This document shows positions 32,754 to 44,216 of a stretch of 64,000 nt of DNA, one piece after another. The stretch covers positions 17,446,304-17,510,303 of the forward strand of contig JAJEKV010000026.1 in the NCBI GenBank assembly GCA_021234155.1, given 5' to 3'. Numbering within the stretch: the stretch's first letter is position 1; each line of letters opens with the position of its first letter. Position numbers and translations under genes: made by a program. The notes beneath the pieces were generated by a model that searched no databases, was not told the DNA's origin, and was given only the letters and a program-made list of their open reading frames with translations. This stretch comes from Isoetes taiwanensis (taxonomy: Eukaryota; Streptophyta; Lycopodiopsida; Isoetales; Isoetaceae).

Positions 32754-35485
32754 CACAAGGCACCCAAAATTAAAACACTACATGGTTTTTCCCATGGTTG
32801 TGACTAGAAAACCATTCTACAAAACTAATACATGTTTGTGGGTTGATATCATTAAAAACCATTTGAGGCTAAACTAATGGGTTCTTTTGTAAGGTTTGTT
32901 AGGGTGGTGTTATGGTATGGTAATTGCTAATGGCTTCCTTTGTAGAGTTTGTGAAAGTGGTATAGCATGTTGGTAAATTTGTGTGGTATATTATAGTGTT
33001 TTAAGGGTATGGTTAGTCCCTATGGTATAACACGATGGTGTGGATGTGGTTTAATATGCTGCTCTATTCATGTGATTCTATAGTGTGGTTGGTTATTGTG
33101 GTGAACTAGCATGGCTAATTGTCATGGTAAATGCATATGGTTCGCAATGTGTTAGATTCAAATTACTATTACTAATAGTAATAGTTACTTCAAATGCGCA
33201 TGGTTTGGTTATGCCTTATCTTCATGGTTATCATTTATAAACCAATGATGATAACCGGTAACACTTTGTTGTTTAAACCATTTCAACTTTATTTAACTAA
33301 AATCTATTAAGGAGTAATGTTTTGTTGTTTAAAGCATTTCAAGAGTATTTAACGAACTATTAGAGAATGTGGATGGTTTCTTTTACGTATTCTTGTACTT
33401 ATTATGTCCATGTCAATATGTATGCTTTCAGGAAGCAAGGGGATTTGAACCCCAACCATTTCCAGAACTCATAAACAATGATAAATCTATTTTAAACAAT
33501 GATAAATCTATTTTCAGAAATACTTACAAAACAAATTCAGATAAAAACATCTTACAGAAAGACCAACCTTGCACTTGTAAGTACATAAATATCAAAACAA
33601 ATTCAGATAGAAACATCTTACAGAAAGAAAGTATTGACTTTGCACTTGTATTTCAGTACATAAATAACAGAAACATAATGCAGCTTAAACCAATCACCTC
33701 TAACAAGGTTGCATATTAAACGAGAGCAAATCATCTAAACGGGAGCAGAAGGAATATTCCCCAAAGATTCCCTTTTTTCCCCCAAAAAGGGGCTAAATTG
33801 AGGTAAAATACAAAAAAATGACATAAAACTGTATTTTGCCCCCCCAAAAATAGCCCATTTCTTTGTGCGAAGAGGGAATTGACTGTGTCAAAGTGACACT
33901 TTTTCAATCAACTAGAATTTTTTCCAAGTATGTTTTTAGAGAGAACTCATGTTTTAAGAGCCATAACTTTTATTCAAAAATAGAAGTGAAGTAGTAACTG
34001 AAATTGTAGTATATTCAAAAATTGATGATAGAATCTTGATATTCACATGCAAAATTTACAGTATTTTTTAAGTACTCAGTTTTGTGCAAAGGTGTGAGAA
34101 GCGATGAGAGAAGGATCGAGCACAAAAAACAACCATTAGAGTTCTTTGATTTAAAAGGCCAATAAATATCGATTTCGCATGTGCCTTAGAAATTATCAAA
34201 TTTCTCTTGTTTAAATAGTGGAGATAGTAGCGAAAAAGAATATTGTGTTCGAACACGTGAAACCTTTAATGTATTCTGGAATACACTTGCTATTCCGGAA
34301 TAGCGAAACAGAAAAAAAATATTAAAACTTTTTTGTATTCTGGAATACACTTCTTATTCTAGAATAGAGTAAGGAAAAAACGAAGCAAGATCAACTAGGT
34401 TTTTCCGCATTTTTAGTTTATTTTAATGACCTTGCGATTTATTTATTTTTTTTTTTGGGGATCTGAGATTGTGGTTCAAAAAAAGAAAAGGGTTTGTTTG
34501 GGTTGTTTTGTATGAAGCAGGGATACGGGATTTAGGCTCCAAATAATAGTGGGAAATGTATTCTGGAATACACTTTGTATTCCAGAATACATTTTAGTCT
34601 TCAACGGGAGAGGGGGCGAATTTTTTTTTCTGCGTCCTTTGGCGCCATCGAGCGATCTACTTCGGCTCTACCTCGGCTCGGCATCTTTGGGCTACTTGGT
34701 CCGGCATGGTGATCCAAACGGTTTTGGTATGGCACAAGTTATTAGATTTAGGGATTCATGTTATTCGGGTTATTTAGGGTCTTCCAGCACCATCAGGTTT
34801 GTTATTTAGGGTCTTCTTGACTATCCGGTCTTGGCAGACTATCCAGGTCATCAAGTTTGTCATTTAGGGTCTTCAACTATCTCGATCTTTAGCAACTCGG
34901 CAGACTATCAGACATGGTTCAAAGCAACTATTTAGGGTCTTGAAAGAACTATCAGGACATGGTTCAAGAACTATTTAGGGCATGTTTGCATCTCTCAAGG
35001 CAGGTGGCTTTTTGCCTTTGCCCAATTTAGAACTGGCTTTTTTTGCTTCATGCAATCTGAGGAATGCTTCTATGGGAATCTTTCTATACTGGGGTTTTGG
35101 ATGCAAGGTTTTATCCCGACTTTGTGCAGGTGGTTTTGGATGCACGAAAACATGTGCAGTGCAATTCTTGTTTGACATTTGCTCCTAATACTTATCGTCC
35201 TTGGAGTTATATCTCAGATTGTGAAGGTAAATTAATCCATAACAATTGGTTACTAAATGATAAGAGTTACTAACTTGATTCTGATTGGAAACTGCAGATC
35301 CCTACTGGCTGACATAAATTTAAAAATGAGACCCGAGCTTGCAGAAATGGTCACTGTCTGTCACTGAGATTGTAAGTTTTTTGAATTATTTTATTAAGTT
35401 ATCTATGTCGATCAGCTCTTGGCCTAACTATCTTCAATAATACAGGAAATTTAGTTACTTCTTCATTTGTAAATACCGAGAAGGT

Positions 35486-35650
35486 GCTAGTCTGAAGGTG
35501 GATAAATGCAAATAAATGCACGTGGATTTGCTAGTCTGAAGATGGATAAATGCACTGACTTGCTAGTCTCAAGGCGGATAATGTTGTGGATTTGCTAGTC
35601 TGAAGGTGGATAAATGCACGAATCTGCTAGTCTTAGGTGGATAAATGCAC
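35486..35650 (+). repeat. 32-bp minisatellite, five units
   Basis: GCTAGTCT begins at 35486, 35530, 35562, 35594 and 35626 (spacing 44, 32, 32, 32), most followed by a GGATAAATGCAC block. Confidence 0.85.
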
Positions 35651-36020
35651 AGGCAGAAGGAAGGCAGAAGGAATGTTAGAAGATGCATTTGTTGGTCTTT
35701 GTAACCATGTTGAAGTTAACATGCCGATACCAACATCATTTTAAAGTTTTGTGAAAGTGCAAAACTTCCACTCATTTTGCTTAATATCATCTGACTTGAA
35801 AATGAAAATATTATATTGGAGTTGCTTACACCCGTGTCGTTGGCAAGGATGGCCTGTATATCACCAGAGATAAAATTCTAAACAATAACATACAAGACAA
35901 CAATACAAGTCCATCAAATTGAAGTACAATATTAGCCATACGCATTGTTGTTGCTAGTTGTTGCTAGTTGAAGAACAGAAAAAGAGGACATGAAGCAAGC
36001 TTTAGCACACATAGATAAAC

Positions 36021-36128
36021 GTGTCTTTAATTGTTTCTACAAGAAAAAACATAGATACACCAAAGGTTATGTAGGTGTCTTTAATTGTTTCTACAAGAAA
36101 AAACATAGATACGCCAAAGGTTATGATC
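36021..36128 (+). repeat. 54-bp tandem duplication, in frame
   Basis: Copies 36021-36074 and 36075-36128 differ at a few bases; 54 is a multiple of three, so the small frame 35990-36178 repeats VFNCFYKKKHRY. Whether it is translated is unknown. Confidence 0.8.
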
Positions 36129-36423
36129 TACAGAATGTGACTAAGCTTGAAACAGGTTATTATTGTACTTCAATTTGATGGATTGAAGGCAAGGATGGCC
36201 TAGTGCCCTGGCAAGTAGCATTAGACCAGGCCATTTATATAGGACACATTATGAGCATTCTGGTGATCCTGCTAGACCAGAGAGGCTATATGGAGTATGT
36301 TTCCCTAGGATTTGAGGTGGTTTATTGCCTACACAAGGGTTTGCTCATAAGGAAATCAATCCAAAGTGGCCAGTGAGGCTTTCAGAACCGAAATATGGCA
36401 TTGGTGATCCGAAATATGGCTTC

Positions 36424-36606
36424 TTGTTTGTATTCTGGAATAGCATAAAGAGTGCACGTTTGTATTCCGGAATACAATAAGAGTGCACGTCTGTATTCTG
36501 GAATAGCATAGGAGTGCATGCTTGTATTCCGGAATACAATAAGAGTGCAAGGTTCTATTTCCGAATAACATAGGAGTGCGCAATATTCTATTCTGGAATA
36601 ATATAA
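36424..36606 (+). repeat. 31-bp minisatellite with a palindrome in each unit
   Basis: Palindromes of the form TATTCYGGAATA start at 36431, 36463, 36494, 36525, 36556 (one imperfect) and 36589, joined by GCATA.GAGTGCA spacers. Confidence 0.9.
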
Positions 36607-38324
36607 GTATTCACGGGCAACCTCTCTAGACAGATTTGGCATGTTCTAGTGATTTAATTCTTCATTACACCACAAAACTTCATGATTACTTCTTTTTCAC
36701 ACTTTACACTTTCAGGTTAATGTTCGCAATTTAACCTGTGATCACACCTTGCACTTTCTGTTTAATATTCGTAATTTCACCTATGGTCTATTATAAATTA
36801 AACCTTTTTTTGTGTATGTTCACAATAACTCGGTGGAAAAAAATAAAAATGTAGTTGAAATAGCATATACTAAATCATAATCACCATAATGTTTTGAACT
36901 TAAGCCCTAAAATTGACTTTTTAAATGGTTGATATCTTGACGCTATCGTAAAGAAAAAAAAATTGGGGCCAAAATAGCACACATTAAATTGTAATCGCCA
37001 TGTGTTTTTGGACTTAACCCACAAAATGGCCATTTCAAATAATTAATCTGTTTTTTAGAAGGGAATCTTCAAACGGGAGTGCTGCAACACTCCCGTTTAG
37101 TATGCAATCTTGTTCTCTACTGTAAGGTTACATAATTCTAACCAACTACATATCTTCCCCTGATTATGTCCTTGCTAGACGAAGCCAATAAACTGATGCA
37201 AGATACAAACGGCTGAAACAGGGCATCTGCATGTTATTTCCCTTGTTCACAAAAGGTAGATCCCAGTATATGCAGTAGATCTCAGTGTATCCATATTACT
37301 TTTATGGCATATTCACATTTAGCATCGACACATGGCAGAATTCAGAGAGCAGAGCAGCTGCATCACAGTAGGCTCTAACAACATCCTTAGACAGTAACTG
37401 GCATGCACAGTCTGTTGATGCCATCTGTGCGCTCACCAGCTTATGCAACTTCGTTGATCTGAATTCCTAAAGAATTCTAACTTTCACAACAATAACGTTG
37501 ATGTTGCTTACCAACAAAGTGTCGATGCCATCTACTAGAATGATTTTCCTTAGACACTCAAACACATGCTACAAAAGACTGTCCTACATAACAGTGATGA
37601 GTTTATAGAATCTCAGCTGCAACAACACACCTTACATTCTAGACAACGAGCTCCATCATGCTTCAAGTTTGTGCAAGCCTCTCGCTACAACACTCAAGTA
37701 CAAACTGTGTTGAGATAACCGTGATGCAATAAACTATGAAAAGATAACTTCTTACTTTAAGGTCTATAAAGGCTCCTGTAAATTGTACCAAGATCTGATA
37801 TATATAAAAGCATATAAACTCACATACCTTGTAGCAGAAATATTGCAAAACTATTTTTCTCAAGCTATGTTGGAGGTATACTTCTCAAGCTATGTTGGAT
37901 CTCCTTTAGTTTTTACAGCTTTAAAATACAGAAAAAAACCCTTAACAATACCTGATTGTTTTCGATGGTTGAGTTTTAGGAAATGAGTGTTTTAATGGCA
38001 CTTTTTTACCGCAAGCTGCCAAGCATCATTCGTAGTCTGGACCAAGATCTCCTGCAAAGGGAGTCTGCTGCTTAAAAACATTAGCTACATGAATGGCATA
38101 GCAAACACATCTAGAGTTGGAAGGTACTTGCCATAACCAGCCTGAGCTTCCATTTCCCAGAGGTGTAGTTTCACAGGAAAGTGTTAAATTTCCTTCGTAT
38201 GCCTCTAAATTTTCTTCTTATGCCTCTGTAGTATAAAACAGTCAGGTCAAGCTGCAGCTCTAAACAACAAGAAAACTTAAAACGAGAACAGATTATGAAA
38301 CAGCTAGGCTAAGAAACGGATAGC

Positions 38325-38716
38325 CTAGGATTTAGTTTTGTATTTGGACTCATCAATGGGTATACCCTCTTCTTCAACACGCTCCTGGCCTGATTTTTCC
38401 ATGGTAGAAAGCCCACCCTTATGGCCCATTTCCTGGTAACCTTCAGTGCCCATCTGCTCACGACGGGTCTGGCCGCCCTTGCTACGGCCTACAAAAGAAT
38501 AAGAAACACAACGCACATTATAAATCTGGCATGAGGAAGACATTAAACGAAACAAGAGAAAACGAAAAAAACCTTCAGCAAGGCGTTCCTGAGCGTCGAG
38601 GGTTTTTCCGCCGGTTCCATCAGGGACAACGGTCTGGCCTTCCCTGGCGGTCTGGTCTGGTCTCTGGCTAATGAATTACTGCCGCTCCCGCTCTCTATAA
38701 TGATTCCTCTCTCCAT
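38325..38716 (-). pseudogene. Em-type LEA group 1 (LEA_5) gene, broken, inside transposon
   Basis: Exon 2 (38488-38325) encodes [20 protein letters not shown] followed by MGHKGGLST and ends [10 protein letters not shown]: the Em hydrophilic repeat and C-terminus. Exon 1 (3' end at 38573) encodes [20 protein letters not shown], the other Em hallmark. The intron (38489-38572, 84 bases, GTTTTT..TTTTGTAG) splits a Gly codon in phase, as in a real gene. Upstream, the exon 1 frame meets a stop at 38676-38678 without an ATG; the nearest fitting ATG (38716) is in another frame, so the N-terminus is broken. Em proteins protect seeds and spores from drying. The intron shows capture from genomic DNA, not mRNA. 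Confidence 0.85.
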
Positions 38717-40070
38717 AATGAAGCAAGGAAAACAAAGGATGGATAAATTGTTTTAAGCTTCAGCCTAGGTACATACCTAGGTACATGGTAACTTTTTTCA
38801 TTACCTCAGATATGAGTCCCGTTAACATATTACTCTTAAGGGAATTCTCATGCTTATTACCCCTAAGGATTCCCTTTCCAAGTTATATTTTGCCCCCAAC
38901 CCTATTTGGGCAGTAATCAACCATCAATATGTGTAGCAACTTCTCCTGTTGTTGCACAGGTGTGGAAAAGAGTTGCATGGATCATTGCAGCTCTTGTAGA
39001 GATAAGATCAAAGGTGCATATTGATGGAGAGCAGTAGAGATGGATGGGTCAATTTTGGAGATCAAGCTTCGTTGAACATATCATAATTCATATTTGGTGA
39101 ACAAGAATTTAAGCAGTGCTAGAAAAGCATCTATGGCTGAAGAAACAGACATGATATTTGTAGGCATGGCAAAACGGTGGATCAGACATGCAATGGCCCC
39201 ACCATGGGTAGATTAGCACAGACGATGCAGATTCGTCATACAATAACCATATTGTTATTGAACAATACAACTTGAACCATATTCTTGTTGAATTTGATTG
39301 GTCCTTTGAAGCATTAAGACTTGTGGAACTTTTAAGTTTGAATCTAAAGTGGGAAAATTTGATTATTGATTAAGGGAGGAATTCAAAAGTCGAAACCCCA
39401 CAGTCATCGATTGTAGCACCTAGCTATCCTTTGGGCAGAGAACAGGGGGCAATAATGCAGCAGGTTTAAATCCCACGTGTTCTCAAATCAAAAGGTTTTT
39501 TAAGTTGTAGTTTTATTGTTTTTTTTTCATTATTATCTAGGGACCAAGCCCGCATGATTGTTCATACGCTATGATTGTTTACAGTACATGGTGGGAGGTA
39601 TGAGTTCCCAATGTACAGGATGGACTAATATGCATGCATGGGAAAGCGATTTGAGTATATTTAGTGCCCATTTGTAATTTTTCCATGGTGGAGGTGTAAG
39701 TTTGGTGTAAGTCTCTCCATATGTGTGATTCTTAGCTGTGTTTTATACTATTTTTGTTATATCATGGTAACCAACCTTCTTGATTACATTTCCCCAAGGT
39801 TACATGGTCTGGGGTTCAAACCCTAATCTTAATTGCACACTTGGTGGTTGTACGAGAACCCTCAGTATGTGGTCAAGCATTTGACACAAATAATGAAAAA
39901 CCACTAAGAATGGAGGATCGTTATAGCATGATATTTTACTTCTCAATATATACTTGGCTATGGGATAAACCTTAGTCAATATAGAAATGTGAATGCAAAA
40001 CCGCACCACTATCCGATTGGTCTCCGTGGACGATAAAAAACATTCAATTCAATTCTATGCTGGTTTTGCA
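38717..40070. other. Right interior of the CACAAGG element
   Basis: May include upstream DNA of the captured Em gene (CCTAGGTACATACCTAGGTACATGG near 38764-38788 is a short repeat). tRNA B-box-like words occur at 39463-39475 and 39813-39826. No gene recognised. Confidence 0.45.
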
Positions 40071-40593
40071 CTATGGATAGCCACATCTTTTTAAATGATA
40101 TTTATGAACGATCACCATGACAATTAGCTCAGTATTGAAACTATGCTATAAACCACAACTATTTTATAACATAAACTGTAATAATAGAAAACTAGCATGA
40201 ATATCCACCATGGCATTTAAATTGGTTAAAAAACCACACCATAAAGTACTTTAACTTTATGCCAATAGAAAACCAACATAAACAACCCTTACCATATTTA
40301 AAGTGGTGTTGAAAAACAATGCTACAAACCAATATCGAATTAATAACCATGGTACATTAGAAAACCAACATGAATGACCATTGTTGATGTTAGAAACCAT
40401 AAAATAAACTAATTTTGGTTTTGAAAAGCCACGCCATAACAAAAAATCAACATGGTTAACCATGTACTAGTTATAAAAACCACTATGTTATGTGGTTTTT
40501 ATTAAGAGTGAAATTTTTATTATAAAAAACCATATCTATAGTGGTTTGTCAGTGGTTTATTATAGTGGTTAAACTTTTGGGTGCCTTGTGCAA

Positions 40594-42928
40594 GGCGCCT
40601 TACAGAATGAGCACCCCAGAATTGATAGAGCTCAAGAAGCAGCTCCAGGAATTGCTTGAGCTTGGGTTTATTAGAGCAAGTGTGTCTCCTTTTGGAGCAC
40701 CTATACTCTTTGTGAAGAAGAAAGATGGGAGCTTAAGAATGTGCATAGACTATCGCCAGCTCAACAAGCAGACGATAAAGAATAAGTATGCATTGCCAAG
40801 GGCAGATGATTTAATGGACCAGCTCCAAGGAGCAAGGGTATTCTCAAAAATTGACTTAAGGTCAGGGTACCATCAGATAAGAATAAAGGAAGAGGATATC
40901 CATAAGACCGCCTTTAGGACGCGGTATGGTCACTTTGAGTTCACAGTAATACCCTTTGGGTTGTCGAACACTCCAGCAACTTTTATGCGCCTCATGAACG
41001 ACGTCTTCAGAGATTTTCTAGATGAGTTTGTCATTGTCTTCTTCGACGACATTCTAGTCTACAACAAGTCCATTGAAGATCATGATCAGCATTTGAGAAG
41101 GGTGTTGGAAAAGTTAAGACGGCATCGCTTGTATGGCAAGCTCTCCAAATGCCACTTTGCTACCGAAAGAGTGGAGTACTTGAGCCATGTAATATCGGCG
41201 GAAGGGATTTCCACCGACCCCGCAAAGATTGAAGCAGTAGTTGATTGGCCAGCTCCAAGGAATGTAGCAGAGGTAAGAAGCTTTCTCGGATTGGCGGGAT
41301 ATTACAGAAAGTTCGTGAAGGACTTTGCTAAGTGGGCGTCCCCTTTGTCGGACCTCACTAAGAGTGTTAAGGTGAAAGATTGGAGAACGCATTGGTTAGA
41401 GAAAGTCCAAGCTTCCTTTGAGAAGCTCAAGGAGGCCTTAACAACAGCTCCAGTGCTCGTCCTTCCAGATCCGAGTAAAGATAAGCTTGTGGCTACGGAT
41501 GCAAGCAAGATAGCAATAGGGGCAGTCTTGATGCAAGAAGAAAGGGTAGTCGCCTACGACTCGAAGAAGATGAACGACGCCGAGCAACGCTACCCAACCC
41601 ATGATCAGGAGCTCCTAGCCATTGTCAGGGCATTAAGGATTTGGAGGCATTATTTGCTGGGAAGGAAGTTTCAGTTAGATATTGATCACCAAAGCCTCCA
41701 GTATCTTTTCACCCAACCACTCCTCAACCTAAGGCAAAGGAGGTGGATGGAATTCCTTGAGGAATACGATTTTGATATAGTATATAAGCCCGGTAAGCTT
41801 AATGTCGTGGCAGATGCTCTCTCCAGGAGACCATTTGAGACAAGAACGCATTGTAATGCGATTTCCACTCTTTCGAGTGAATTTGGTAAGAAGATTGAGG
41901 AGACCCTGCCATTAGATGAAGATTTCAAGGAAGCATGGGAAAGCCTTTCTAGGGAGGCTAGAACAGATAAGGAACGGGAGGCCTTCAAGCATTATAAGAA
42001 GGAAGGGAACCTGTTGTATCATAAACATAAGTTGTGTGTGCCCGAATCATCAGGAGTAAGGAAGCTAATTCTTCATGACACACACAACAGCCCAATAGCA
42101 GGGCATGCAGGGTTTATGAAGACCTACTTCAAGATTCGAAGTAGTTACTTCTGGCCGGGAATGAAGAAGCAGATAGCAAGATATATTCGGGAATGCCAGT
42201 TGTGTCAGCAGACGAAAGCGGAACAACTTCGAATTCCAGGTGCCTTAGAGCCATTGGGAGTGCAAAATGCTAAGTGGGAGGTCATAAGTATGGATTTTAT
42301 TACCGGACTCCCTAGAACTCTTCGAGGCAAGGATGCATTGATGGTTGTCGTAGACAAGTTATCTAAGATGGCACATTTTGTGCCTTGCAGAACTACGGAC
42401 ACCGCATTAGATATTGCCAAGCTATTTGTAAAGGAGATTTTTAGACTCCATGGCATGCCTCGGGAGATAATTTCAGATAGGGATTCCAAATTTATGAGTG
42501 CCTTTTGGCAGGACCTCTTTAGCACCATTCAGACGAAGCTCTCCATGAGCACGGCATATCATCCCCAAACAGATGGTCAGATGGAGAGGACGAATCGAAT
42601 CATCGAAGATATGCTTAGAAGCTTTGTGTGGAATAAGCAGTCCAAGTGGGATGAGTACATCCACTTGGTGGAGTTCGCCTACAATAGTGCCAAGCAGGAG
42701 TCTTCTCAGATGTCTCCTTTCATGGTAAATTACGGGTACCAGTGCCTAACCCCGGATACTTGGCACAATCCTGTGTCAAAGGTGGAAGTATCCCAGCAGA
42801 TGCTAGGAGATATGCAGCAACTGGTGGAAGAAGTAAGGGGTTACCTCCTAGCAGCAAGAAGTCGGCAGAAGAGTGTAGCCGACAGGCACAGGACCGTAAG
42901 AGAGTTCAAGGTAGGCGATAGCGTGTAG
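40594..42928 (+). pseudogene. RT, RNase H and integrase of the chromovirus
   Basis: One open frame of nearly 780 codons; pol proper starts at 40594 behind the insert (the frame upstream of it is transposon sequence). Reverse transcriptase: [23 protein letters not shown] and the catalytic FFDD at about 41039-41050. RNase [22 protein letters not shown] and IDHQSLQYL. Integrase: zinc-binding His residues (LHDTH, AGHAGF) and CQLC, then MDFITGL, SDRDSKF (Asp codon 42476-42478) and MERTNR (Glu codon 42584-42586), a DX35E spacing. All catalytic residues are present. The frame stops at a TAG (42926-42928) in place of a Trp codon, so the copy is nearly but not fully intact. Confidence 0.95.
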
Positions 42929-43380
42929 TTGAAGATCAAGGTTAAGCAAGCCAAGCTTCGGATTGGGAGTTGCAAGAAGCTTGCCCCCAGGTGGGCTGGT
43001 CCGTTCAAGATTTTGGAGAGAGTGGGCTCCCAAGCCTACAAGTTGGATCTTCCGGCCCATCGCAAGGTTCACAAGGTTTTCCACGTAAGTTTATTAAAAA
43101 GGCACAATCCTAACCCTGATGAGGTCTTGGATACTCCAACTTTGTTGGAAATGACGGAAGAGCAAGTTGAAATCGTGCCTGAATTACTTCTTGATAAGTC
43201 ATTCAAGAAGACTAGGAGGTCTCAGTTCCTCCAATATTTGGTTAAGTGGAAGCACTTGCCCGTGGAAGACGCAACTTGGGTATTGAAGTAGGATTTGGAG
43301 AAGCAATACCCAGATTTTATGAAGGAATTCGATGGGCGAGTCATCTCCGATTTGGTCGACCCCGACTCGCCAGGAGGTTA
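42929..43380 (+). pseudogene. Integrase C-terminus and chromodomain of the chromovirus
   Basis: Continues the pol frame after the TAG: RWAGPFKILERVGSQAY and HKVFHVSLLKRH are the usual integrase tail, and QYLVKWKHLPVEDATW (about 43226-43280) is a chromodomain core. A second TAG at 43289-43291 replaces the following Glu codon; the frame then runs to 43380. In chromoviruses this domain steers integration to chosen chromatin. Confidence 0.88.
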
Positions 43381-44204
43381 GCTTAGTATGTTCTTAGTTA
43401 GCCTCTAGCTCTGGCACATGTATTCTAGCTAGTGGAATACATATGCCAGAATCTTGGAACATGTAAGCGATGATGAGATAAGCCTTTAAGGCGTTCTCTA
43501 GGCCAACATGCACCAAGAGGTGCGCATGACCAATAGGGTCATGCGAGAGAGAGAAGGAAAGGCATGGTGAGCGATGATGGGACATCGGTCGGATGCTCCC
43601 TATGCCACGATGTGGGGTTCGCACACCTGGCCATAGGGGGGTCATGGTGAAGGTCAAAGTGATCATGTGCGATGATGGGATCGTGAGACGTTCCCTAGCT
43701 TAAAACCCTTGGGGCATGATGCACTAGGGGTACTCGGCACCGGGTAACCGAGTACAAGGTAGCACTTGATCATGGGCGATGATGGGATCATCTTAAATGG
43801 TCCTTAAGCTCAAATCCGAAAGGGCCATGATCGAGTGCAAGGTATTGGTAAGGGGGGTGGTCCCCTAAAAACCACAAACTTATTAATTAGACTAACGTAA
43901 TGTGCTCCATGTGCAGGCAAGTGAGAAGGAGCATCGAGGTGGGGCGCATTACGAGAAGATGGGGGAACCATAATTTAGATTATGAACCCTAATAACTCTT
44001 ATAATAATGTTTTAAATTATTGTAAGAAGTAACCTTGTTAAGGCTATATAATTTTGTATAAGTACAAATATAGCCTAAATTTTGACACTTAACTCCTTAA
44101 TAGGAAGTTGATCGTTTAAATTTAAGTGTATGCTCTTGTGTTGTTTTGCGGGATCGAAAGTAGGTTCGTCACCTTAGCGCAATGCCGAGGACAAAGATTG
44201 TCCT
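43381..44204 (+). other. 3' untranslated region of the chromovirus
   Basis: No coding capacity. GATCATG.GCGATGATGGGATCA-like units recur at 43661-43682 and 43767-43792. Related sequence is found, reversed, at about 56940-57250 in the decayed second chromovirus. Confidence 0.7.
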
Positions 44205-44216
44205 AAGGGGGGAGAA
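44205..44216 (+). promoter_or_regulatory. Polypurine tract of the chromovirus
   Basis: AAGGGGGGAGAA immediately before the TGTGACG start of the 3' LTR. Confidence 0.9.

Larger units (their letters stand above)
33250..38324. other. Left interior of the CACAAGG element
   Basis: No complete gene. A short exon-like frame at 35064-35240 (CNSCLTFAPNTYRPW) ends at a plausible donor (GAAG/GTAAAT) but is unrecognised. A minus-strand GGGGTTCAAATCCCC near 33437-33453 looks like a tRNA T-arm (possible SINE trace). The palindrome GTATTCYGGAATAC recurs near 34271, 34340, 34558 and 34577. TTTAGGGTCTTC recurs at 34770-34960. Confidence 0.5.
32754..40590. mobile_element. CACTA-like element with CACAAGG ends, 7.8 kb, in pol
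   Basis: Perfect 16-bp inverted ends, CACAAGGCACCCAAAA, at 32754-32769 and 40575-40590, flanked by CAA on both sides (32751-32753, 40591-40593). Subterminal regions (about 32780-33250 and 40070-40575) are packed with ATGGTT on the left and mostly AACCAT/AACCAC on the right, as in CACTA (CMC) elements, which also make 3-bp duplications. No transposase frame is found, so it depends on a partner. It contains an Em/LEA gene fragment and several minisatellites. Confidence 0.85.

Noticed and set aside
33430-33460. tRNA gene on the minus strand (GGGGTTCAAATCCCC)
   Set aside because: Only the T-arm-like word is present; no acceptor stem, D-arm or anticodon arm can be drawn. The same holds for 39813-39826 and 56052-56064.
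35486-36606. CRISPR-like regularly spaced repeats
   Set aside because: Units are tandem and the spacers are also repeated, there are no cas genes, and the DNA is from a plant nucleus.
36382-36642. Minus-strand frames with a repeating peptide
   Set aside because: By-product of the 31-bp palindrome array, open in several frames at once.
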